Positions 54,660 through 62,500 of a stretch of 64,000 nt of DNA are shown here, in pieces. A program made the translations under genes and the position numbers. Source of the stretch: Agarilytica sp045430285 (GTDB lineage: Bacteria; Pseudomonadota; Gammaproteobacteria; Pseudomonadales; Cellvibrionaceae); assembly GCA_045430285.1 (NCBI GenBank), contig JAILXV010000003.1, positions 62,001 to 126,000 of the forward strand. The letters are read 5' to 3'. Position 1 is the first letter of the stretch, and every line of letters starts with the position of its first letter. Under the pieces are notes generated by a model. That model was not told the DNA's origin. It ran no database searches and saw only the letters and a list, made by a program, of their open reading frames with translations.

Positions 54660-55010
54660 AAGAATAACCTTTCTTAAACGTGCAGGCTCAAGCATAAAGA
54701 TTAGCCTTCCCCGTTAGCCAAATAAACAGTGAGCCTGTCAGTTGGTTAAAAGATCATTCTTCTATCAGTTAGAAATTCAATATCGGGGCAGTGCCATAAA
54801 ATGGGGATAGCGGGATGCCCAACCCACGACTAGAAACGCCGCACCAGAAAGCTAACACAGAGCTATTAAGCAATCAATCATCCCCTCTCATCTCGGCGCA
54901 TAAAGCTTATCAGGCCAGGTAGAGTAAGATAACGAAATCGGCCAAGTCGGGCTAATCATTTTATCTATATGTCAGAAAATATTGAGCCAAGTATTCTTAA
55001 AAGAAAACCC
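54660..55010. other. Intergenic region before the hypermodification-like operon
   Basis: No gene or strong repeat is seen. An in-frame ATG at 54969 would extend the next protein but would place its promoter and operator inside the coding region, so it is rejected. Confidence 0.45.
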
Positions 55011-55060
55011 TTGACAACGCCAATTACCACCAGTAAGATTTTCTTACCATCCGTAAGAAA
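55011..55060 (+). promoter_or_regulatory. Sigma-70 promoter with overlapping operator
   Basis: A consensus TTGACA at 55011-55016 and TAAGAT at 55034-55039 with the ideal 17-base spacer. The palindrome GTAAGA-TTT-TCTTAC at 55033-55047 covers the -10 box, and a further half-site GTAAGA follows at 55053-55058. GGAG before the ATG at 55071 completes the unit. The XRE protein encoded second in the operon is the obvious repressor. Confidence 0.75.
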
Positions 55061-55070
55061 GGAGCTTATC

Positions 55071-55352
55071 ATGGATATACCTGAGATTGAACAGGTTGTA
55101 ATTGATTGCCTCGTCGAAAATTTAGAGTTGTCAGGTGAACCTGTGCCACCTATAACCAAAGCAACCAAACCAGCCTGCGACATCAGTGGCTTTGATAGCC
55201 TACGAACCATAGAGGTACTCGTGACTCTCGAGGAAAAAGTCGAGTGTGAGCTTCCTCCCGATAAAATCTTTTCAGGTAAGAAATTCGAGGACATGACGGT
55301 ATCCAATATTGCAAATTCGATTTACGAGGTTAAAAAGGAATCGATAAAATGA
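55071..55352 (+). CDS. Acyl carrier protein-like protein
   Basis: 93 residues with the carrier-protein pattern: helix 1, then GFDSLRTIEVLVTLEEKVECELPPDKIF, where Ser43 in the DSL motif is the expected phosphopantetheine site, and a final TVSNIANSIYE helix. It would carry an acyl or aminoacyl group as a thioester. No ketosynthase, ligase or acyltransferase gene accompanies it. First gene of a six-gene overlapping operon; the next starts 4 bases before its end. What it carries is unknown. Confidence 0.75.
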   Translation: MDIPEIEQVVIDCLVENLELSGEPVPPITKATKPACDISGFDSLRTIEVLVTLEEKVECELPPDKIFSGKKFEDMTVSNIANSIYEVKKESIK

Positions 55353-55690
55353 GCAAACAAGAGATTGCAAGCCGACTTCGCTCCGCTAGAGAGATGTCTG
55401 GTCTATCACAAGGCCAAGCCGCTAAAAGGCTTGGCATGCACCGCCCTACAATCAGTGAAATAGAAGCAGGACGAAGAAATGTAAAATCCGATGAGCTTAC
55501 CCTATTCGCAAATCTCTATGGTGTAGAAATTACTTGGCTAACCGAAGGAAAAGTCAATGAGGATAAGATTGATCAATCAATCCTAGCTGCCGCCAGAGAA
55601 CTGAGTTCTATGAAGGATGAAGACATAGAAACCTTAATCAATACCATAAAAATGATTAAAAGCTCGGGAGACAAGGATGGACAGAATTAG
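55349..55690 (+). CDS. XRE-family repressor
   Basis: 113 residues. N-terminal helix-turn-helix SRLRSAREMSGLSQGQAAKRLGMHRPTISEIEAGRRNVKSDELTLFANLYGVEITWL (residues 8-65), then a helical tail. AAGGA lies nine bases upstream of the ATG. It overlaps the ACP-like gene and the ImmA gene. XRE proteins encoded just before an ImmA/IrrE peptidase are usually repressors that the peptidase cuts when a stress signal comes. Confidence 0.88.
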   Translation: MSKQEIASRLRSAREMSGLSQGQAAKRLGMHRPTISEIEAGRRNVKSDELTLFANLYGVEITWLTEGKVNEDKIDQSILAAARELSSMKDEDIETLINTIKMIKSSGDKDGQN

Positions 55691-56519
55691 GGCAACACAA
55701 ATTGCCTCTAAAGCGATAAAAGCTCGAAAAAAATACTTAGGCACAGGTGCTCATGTTCCTATATGCCCCTATACGCTGTGCGAAGCAATGGGCATGGATC
55801 TTAGGTTCGTAAAAATTCCATCTTTTGAGGGAATGTATATTGCGGATCAAAATTTGATATTGATTTCAGCCGAAAGGCCCGAGGGGCGTAAGCGATTCAC
55901 CTGCGCCCATGAAATAGGTCACCATGAACTTGGACATGGAACAATAATTGACGAAATATTAGAGTGCGGGTCAAATAAGATAGAGGAACAGGAGGCCGAC
56001 CTATTTGCTAGTATGCTCCTCATGCCATCCTCTGCGGTGACCAGAGCCGTCACAAAGTATGGAGTCTCCGTAGAAAGACTAACCTCAGATGACGCATATA
56101 TTTTATCTAAGTATTTTGGAGTCTCATATCAAGCGTTTATCACGCACATATCGGGGAATCTACGCCTCATCACCTATAAGCACGCTCAAACCTTAAAAAG
56201 CGCAAAACTGCCCGACATAAGAAAATATATATCCGGCGGAATAACTACAACACACCAAATATTTAGAGTCGGTAAATGGTGGGAGGAAAAAGCGCTAGAT
56301 CTTGAAGTTGGAGACTTTATTGTGTCCCAAAATGAACTCTTAACCGACGGCCCCAAGATCTTCAGGCCTATAGAATCGAGAGGCAACCTATTTATTTATG
56401 AAGCCTCTAAGCCAGGTATTACAAGGCTGTACAATCAGGACTGGAGCAGCTTTGCGAAAGTAAGCCGCCACAAATTTCAAGGTTTCTTTCAGTACAAATA
56501 TGATGAGGACGATGAATGA
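55677..56519 (+). CDS. ImmA/IrrE family metallopeptidase
   Basis: 280 residues. The zinc-peptidase motif HEIGH at 78-82 sits in CAHEIGHHELGHG, and the third ligand lies in EEQEADLFASMLLMPSSAV (about 103-121). The C-terminal 120 residues form a second domain of unknown type that could sense the signal. GGAG seven bases upstream. By analogy with ImmA of ICEBs1, IrrE and CapP, it should cleave the XRE repressor and switch the operon on. Confidence 0.88.
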   Translation: MDRIRATQIASKAIKARKKYLGTGAHVPICPYTLCEAMGMDLRFVKIPSFEGMYIADQNLILISAERPEGRKRFTCAHEIGHHELGHGTIIDEILECGSNKIEEQEADLFASMLLMPSSAVTRAVTKYGVSVERLTSDDAYILSKYFGVSYQAFITHISGNLRLITYKHAQTLKSAKLPDIRKYISGGITTTHQIFRVGKWWEEKALDLEVGDFIVSQNELLTDGPKIFRPIESRGNLFIYEASKPGITRLYNQDWSSFAKVSRHKFQGFFQYKYDEDDE

Positions 56520-57265
56520 TAATTAAGGGAGATTCCGTTACCGAATGCTGGCTCCGTGCCCTAATCAGTATTGCTGATGGAAGTGGTTCAGAGCGATCAC
56601 CCTTCATCGCAAATTTTAAGACAAACGGCGAAGCTCCGGAGTATAGACTCGAGTTGGAGAGTGATTTAAACAAATACCTACAAGACATCGGTAAAAATAC
56701 AATAGAAACAACGGCCAGTACTATTTTCCCCAAAAGTCTTGCAGGAGGGAACCAAAGTACAATATTTAAGCGTTTCGATAAGATTTGGCCTTACGTTAAA
56801 AAAGATACTCAAAACAGAAAGGGACACTACTTTAGAAGGCTTTATGCCTTCACTGGAAACGACGGTAAACCTGTAAATCAGTTACAACACATCATCGACA
56901 CATATAACGGAAATGACGAGCGCAATGCAGTTCACAGAAGATCAGCATTGATCGCTCTAACTTTCGACCCGAATAGAGACCATACATCTCAGACACTTAG
57001 AGGGTTTCCTTGCATGCAGCAAATATGTTTGGTACCCAACGGAAAAACCAAGAAACTGCACCTCAATGCATTTTACGCTATGCAACACTTATGCAATCGA
57101 GCATATGGAAACTATCTTGGCCTAGAGAGCCTGGGAAACTTCATGGCAGGAGAAATGGGACTAGAACTCGAAGAAATAAACTGTATCGCTAGCGTTATTG
57201 AATTAAAAATGACTAAACAAAAAGCGAAAGAAATCGCAAATAAGTACCGAAGATATGTCCAGTAA
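56516..57265 (+). CDS. Divergent thymidylate-synthase-fold protein
   Basis: 249 residues. Aligned by eye with thymidylate synthase: RR at 141-142 (phosphate-binding arginines), FPCM with Cys166 at the catalytic nucleophile, Asn199 at the position that reads uracil (Asn177 of E. coli ThyA), and FMAGEMGLELEEI in the following helix. Asp169 and Arg166 of ThyA appear replaced by His and Ala. It is likely a nucleotide-modifying relative, such as a pyrimidine hydroxymethylase, not the housekeeping enzyme. Overlaps both neighbours. Confidence 0.7.
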   Translation: MIIKGDSVTECWLRALISIADGSGSERSPFIANFKTNGEAPEYRLELESDLNKYLQDIGKNTIETTASTIFPKSLAGGNQSTIFKRFDKIWPYVKKDTQNRKGHYFRRLYAFTGNDGKPVNQLQHIIDTYNGNDERNAVHRRSALIALTFDPNRDHTSQTLRGFPCMQQICLVPNGKTKKLHLNAFYAMQHLCNRAYGNYLGLESLGNFMAGEMGLELEEINCIASVIELKMTKQKAKEIANKYRRYVQ

Positions 57266-58250
57266 GTCAAAGATAATAATAAAATTAGATCCAGCCAAGC
57301 CAACAGAAGCATATGACACATACTGGAAGTTCGCGTATGAAAGGCAAAATGTATTTTTTAAACGAATAAAATCCGTAGATGGGCCATTTACAAGCGACTC
57401 TATATTGCAACGCTACAAGTTCACCAATGTGTACAGAGCCTGTGATCGCGTAAGTCAGTATCTGATTAAGAATGTGATCTACAATGACGGTGGACACTCC
57501 CCAGAGGATACGCTGTTCAGGATTTTACTTTTTAAATTGTTTAATAAAATCGAAACATGGCAGCTACTCGAAAATAAATTTGGTGACATATCAGTCAAAA
57601 ACTTCAGAGTTAAGTCGTTTAAGTCATTCCTTGATAGTGAAATGAACAAGGGGCGGGTGCTCTACTCAAACGCATATATGATGGCTTCGGGCTGCAAGGA
57701 TTTTGATGTGACTCGAAAACACCACGCTCACCTTTTACTGCTCGAGCTAATGCTCAAGGACAAACTCGCTTCAAAAATAGCCGACTGTAAGAAAATGAGA
57801 GAGGCCTATACGCTATTGCTAGGCTATCCACTAATAGGTAGATTTCTAGCATATCAATATGTTACAGACCTTAATTACAGTACGCTGACTAATTTTACAG
57901 AAACAGAATTTACGATTCCTGGCCCAGGTGCGCGTGATGGAATAAGGAAGTGCTTTTCAAATCTAGGTGGGCTGAGTGAAACCGAAATTATAAAAATGAT
58001 GGCTGGCAGACAAGACCTGGAATTTGATCGTCTCGGTCTAAAATTCAAGAAAATTGGTAGACGCCCTCTACAATACATAGACATACAAAATATCTTTTGC
58101 GAGGTGGATAAATACTGTCGCGTGGCTCACCCTGAATTAGTTGGATTCTCGGGGCGCACAAGGATCAAGCAAAAATTCAAACCCAACACCGATCCGATCG
58201 AATACTTTTTTCCACCCAAATGGAAAATCAGGCTAGGAGGTAAACGATGA
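57255..58250 (+). CDS. Putative DNA base hypermodification protein
   Basis: 331 residues. Conserved blocks KFTNVYRACDRVSQYL (55-70), LLFKLFNKIETW (91-102), FLAYQYVTDLNYS (197-209) and IPGPGARDGIRKC (221-233, helix-hairpin-helix-like) match the family annotated as 5-hmdU DNA kinase helical domain / putative DNA base hypermodification protein. That family is related to the glycosylase-like pyrophosphorylases proposed to build hypermodified thymines in phages. There is no Walker A motif, so kinase activity is unlikely. Family assignment is from memory of the motif pattern. Confidence 0.65.
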   Translation: MSSKSKIIIKLDPAKPTEAYDTYWKFAYERQNVFFKRIKSVDGPFTSDSILQRYKFTNVYRACDRVSQYLIKNVIYNDGGHSPEDTLFRILLFKLFNKIETWQLLENKFGDISVKNFRVKSFKSFLDSEMNKGRVLYSNAYMMASGCKDFDVTRKHHAHLLLLELMLKDKLASKIADCKKMREAYTLLLGYPLIGRFLAYQYVTDLNYSTLTNFTETEFTIPGPGARDGIRKCFSNLGGLSETEIIKMMAGRQDLEFDRLGLKFKKIGRRPLQYIDIQNIFCEVDKYCRVAHPELVGFSGRTRIKQKFKPNTDPIEYFFPPKWKIRLGGKR

Positions 58251-59137
58251 ATGTAGATGATTATCAAGCCGAAGCTGCCGAGACAATGCAGTTTGAAAAA
58301 AACGCTAGTGAAGCGTTAACAATAGTTATGCTCGGATTAAACGGTGAGGTAGGCAGTCTTTCAACGGAGTACAAAAAGAAACTAAGAGATGGCGATAAGT
58401 ATGCCCTTTTTAAAGACAAGTTAGTTGAGGAGCTAGGAGATATCATTTGGTATCTTACCGCGATTTCAACGATCGAAGGGATACCATTGTCAGAAATACT
58501 AAAAACAAATCTTAAAAAAACAAAAGATAGGTGGGCCGATCTTCAAGGAATAAAGCAGTTAGAACTTGAAGGTGAGTTCCTAGATGACGAATACGAAGAG
58601 CATGAGCAATTTCCGAGAGAATTTGTCGCGACCTTCAAGGAAGGCATAGATAAAAAAGGAAAGGAGTGTGTAGATATCTTTGTAAATGGTGAAAAATTTG
58701 GTGCGCAAATAAGAGACAATCATTATGAAGACGATTACTACAGGTATCACGATATTTTTCACTTTTCATACGTCACGGTACTAGGGTGGTCTCCAACTTC
58801 ACGCGGCCTAATGCATCGCAAGCGACGTAGCAATGAAGCAGTGAACGAAATTGAGGATGGTGGGCGCGCTATTGTCATAGATGAAGCAATTTCAGCCCTA
58901 GTTTTTGAACATGCAAAAAACCACAACTACTATGAAGGCGTAACTACTCTTGACGAAAAAATATTACAAACCATTCGTCTTCTTACGGGACACTTAGAGG
59001 TAAAAACAGCTTCTTTAAAAGAATGGGAGCAAGCTATTCTCACGGGGTTTGAAGCATGGAGAAAAATGAGAGATGCTAAACAAGGCAGAATAATTTGTAA
59101 CCTGCACGAAAAAACGATGATGTTTGAGCATCTCTAA
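58247..59137 (+). CDS. MazG-like pyrophosphohydrolase with C-terminal domain
   Basis: 296 residues. The N-terminal 95 residues are a MazG-like all-alpha domain: LNGEVGSLSTEYKKK (31-45) and EELGDIIWYL (61-70). One metal ligand of the first ExxE motif reads Ser37 in place of Glu. The C-terminal domain contains YHDIFHFSYVTVLGWSPTSRGLMHRKRRS (167-195) and DGGRAIVIDEAIS, blocks conserved in a subgroup of nucleotide pyrophosphohydrolases. It would hydrolyse an NTP, possibly an unmodified or modified dNTP. Strong GGAGG start; last gene of the operon. Confidence 0.75.
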   Translation: MNVDDYQAEAAETMQFEKNASEALTIVMLGLNGEVGSLSTEYKKKLRDGDKYALFKDKLVEELGDIIWYLTAISTIEGIPLSEILKTNLKKTKDRWADLQGIKQLELEGEFLDDEYEEHEQFPREFVATFKEGIDKKGKECVDIFVNGEKFGAQIRDNHYEDDYYRYHDIFHFSYVTVLGWSPTSRGLMHRKRRSNEAVNEIEDGGRAIVIDEAISALVFEHAKNHNYYEGVTTLDEKILQTIRLLTGHLEVKTASLKEWEQAILTGFEAWRKMRDAKQGRIICNLHEKTMMFEHL

Positions 59138-59157
59138 TCTAGTAAAAGTAATCACCG

Positions 59158-59547
59158 CTAGCCCGGCACAGAGTATATTGTCATCGCCAGAGTGATCTTC
59201 AACTTTGATAAGAATGTGATTGATTCAAGAGATAGGCGCTCGGTAATCCCAACCGGAGCACCTTTCGTTTCCCCTTCACACTCAAAACCGATATCAATTT
59301 CCTTTTTTGAACAGTTATCCCAAATACTTTTAGCAGCCACAGGTAATGCTTCAATTAGTTTAGCAAACTCCAAAAGTAATTGATTTGGATCTCCCGCCAC
59401 ACCGGCAAGCTCCAGTGACAACTTGTTGACCTCTCCCTGGTCATGATTCATCACAACAACACTATCTCCAAAGCTTTCGAGCAATGGGGTCAAATCATCA
59501 CTCGACTCTATATCTAAATCTACATTTAAAAACTCGATATTTGCCAT
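59158..59547 (-). CDS. Probable immunity protein of the Rhs toxin
   Basis: 129 residues, acidic, no recognised family. It starts 21 bases after the Rhs stop codon on the same strand, the usual place for the cognate immunity gene. The low pI fits a tight binder of a basic toxin tip. Function rests on position. Confidence 0.6.
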   Translation of the reverse strand: MANIEFLNVDLDIESSDDLTPLLESFGDSVVVMNHDQGEVNKLSLELAGVAGDPNQLLLEFAKLIEALPVAAKSIWDNCSKKEIDIGFECEGETKGAPVGITERLSLESITFLSKLKITLAMTIYSVPG

Positions 59548-59568
59548 TAAAAGGCGACTCCAACTATT

Positions 59569-62500
59569 TTAATTATTTCCGCGAGGACAAGGGATCTTGC
59601 GACTCCCCTGCCAACACTCTCTTGCTTTACAGTGCCGTGCTTGCGTCCCGTTTACACACCTTGCGTTAGCGGATGCTTGTGCATTCGTCACAGCTTGAGG
59701 AAGAGTGACACCAAAACCGATACCCTCGACAAACCCAATGGTTGGTTCGCCCGAGCCCGCTCTTTTAACATGACAACGTGTTAGCACCTTATATTTACCA
59801 TCCCCAGTCTCTGGTATTGGGGTTGCATCAATACGCTCCATCTTTTCTTGATCTGATTCCCCATCGTCCTTGAACACCATGTTCCATAGCGTGGAGTTAG
59901 AACCCATCATCAACAAAACAAGAATTCCCATTTCTTTATTTGTGAGAACGCCATCAAACCCTGGAGAAGCTGTTCGGTCAAGACTCAATAAATTGCTATA
60001 GCTATTGACTGCAATACCACCGAGTATAGCCAATCCACCAATTGCAGCCATTTGGCCGCCAATGCCTCCCGCAAAATGTCCGGTAGGATCAACTCTGTTT
60101 CCAGGGTCAACATTGGCGTATAAGTATTTGTTTAGTGTAATTGGCTCATCATTAATACCCATCCACGTATCCATCTGCGTAAACCTTCCAATCCCTTGAT
60201 CGTAATACCTCGCCCTTAGGTAGTACTGCCCTAACCCCGCATCATACTGCTCCCCCGTAAACTTATAATTGTTTACAGTGCTTCCCGTTTCATTCAGCAC
60301 TTCACCAAAGGCTTCGTAATCATACTCATCTGTCAAAGAACCAAGATCATCGCTCAGAGATCTTGTACTACCTAAACCATCGTAGTGATAATAGCTAAAG
60401 CTCCCTGCCCTGTCTTGATTAATCAGATCATGGCCGTAGGAATACGCGACAGTTGTTGTATCACTTACCACTTCTTCCAGCACTTGGGCGTAGTCGGTGT
60501 TTTCATCGACGATGAAATCAGTCGTGACACCACTTTCCGTTTTACTGGTACGGATACCATTGTGGTTGTAAGTATAGGCTGATCTAGCGCCTGCATTATC
60601 CAAGCTGGTTAGCTTATTCTTACCGTCCCACGTATACGTTTTAACATTACCATCTAAGGTTTCGGTAAGCGTATTACCGTTATGGTCGTACTCATAAACC
60701 GTTCCGCCTGTTTGCGTGAGGCGATCATTCAAGTCGTAGGAGTAAGCCGTTTGAACACCATCCACGGTTTCGTACTCACGATTTCCAACCATGTCATATT
60801 CATAGGTAGCATTGTAATCGCCATTAATGGCGTCGGCGATTGCTTCGCTTGTAAGCCTATATAAATTGTCGTATCCGTAGGTGGTTGTGCGGCCATCCAA
60901 TTCAGTTATTACTTCCCTTCTGCCTGTTGGCGTCAGCGTGTAATTGAAATGACTGATCACTGTATTCAATGGATCACGCGTAAAGACATCCGTTAATTGA
61001 TTAATGGTGTTGTACACGTATTCCGTTTGTAAGCCATTTGGATAGGTCACGTATTGCAAGTTACCCACGGCATCATAATCGTAATCCGTTGTGCCACTCG
61101 CATCGACTGCTGTATCTAAACGATTAAGATCATCATAGGTATAACTTGTTGAGCTAGTGACGATTGAATTACGTGTCACGCTGACAGAGGTTCTATTTCC
61201 CACAGCATCATAGGAATAATCCATTTGTGTTCCGTCAGGTTTTATTTCCCTTTCTAAACGATCATTCACGTCATAGAAATATTCCGTAATGCCGTGCTGA
61301 TCTGTGACGGTGTGCACTTGGTCATTAGCGTAATAACTGTAAACCTCAGAGTTACCATCTTTGCTGTATTCAACGGAGATGGTTCGGCCCATGACATCAA
61401 ATGCGGTGGTGATGGTGTCGCCAATAAAGTCGGTGTGAACGGTTGTGCGTGGGCTTGTTGCTGATCCGCAGTTTATCCCATCTGCTTGTTGGCAACCTTG
61501 GCCGTCGGTGTAAACGAATGACTCAGACATGCCTTCAGGAAGCTGCCTTGTGAGCACTCTCCCGTGTAAATCATAGGTCCACGTCGTTGTGCGCCCTTCG
61601 GCATCGGTCTGGGTCAGACGGTTTCCTTTTTCGTCGTAGGTATAGCTGGTCGCGGGCACTGCTTCGCCATCAATATTTACTAATGGCGTTACGCTGCTAA
61701 GTCGGCCGATATCATCGTAACCAAAGGCAGTTGTTCGTGATTCCTGATCGATACTTTGTGTACGCGTTCCCATAAAGTCGAATCGCTCTTCCATGGACGA
61801 CCCATTGTGGTATTGCACTTCGATACGCTGATCCAATTCATTCAATATATAGGTGGTGGTACGATTCAACGCATCGGTTTCCGTATGCAATTCACCATTA
61901 GGGTAATAGGTGAAACTGTGCTCTTGAGTCACGCCGTCGATATGGCGAATGACTTTAGCCCGACGACCGGCTAGATCGTATTCATATTCGGTGAGATTAC
62001 GCAGTGCATCGTACTCTTCTATCACCCATCCTTGTTCGTTGTAACGTGTTTCTGTGTAAGTAGCATCCGTGTCGTTATGGACTTGCGTTAAACGCCCCGC
62101 ATCGTCGTATATGTTTCGAGTGACGCGCCCCATTCGATCTGTCACAGTATGGAGCAACCCTTCCAAGGTATACGTTCTGCTTTCACTGGTGCCATCCGCG
62201 TAATCCGTTTGTGTCAGCCGACCATATATGTCGTAGGTGAAATCAGTCCAGTTGCCGAAACGATCTCGCTCCCTATCTGCATTGCCCACCAAGTCGTATT
62301 CGGTTTCTGAATAGGAACCATCGTCATGGGTCGTGCGAATAACACGATCACGCGCATCGTATGCGTACGTTGTGGTTTCATTAACAAGTGAACCATTAAC
62401 CGTACGTTCACGAGCCTCACTAATAACATTGTTATTGTCGTCGTATGAATACGTTATCGTCCCGCTAACCGGGTTGGTTTCCGTGTGTTTTTGGTATTCG

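Noticed and set aside
54969..55070. 34-residue extension of the ACP-like protein
   Set aside because: It would cover the TTGACA/TAAGAT promoter and operator; the ATG at 55071 has its own ribosome site.
56516..57265. Housekeeping thymidylate synthase (thyA)
   Set aside because: Sequence is too divergent, with two key active-site positions changed and an operon context unlike thyA.
57255..58250. True nucleotide kinase
   Set aside because: No Walker A motif is present; only the helical part of the named kinase family matches.
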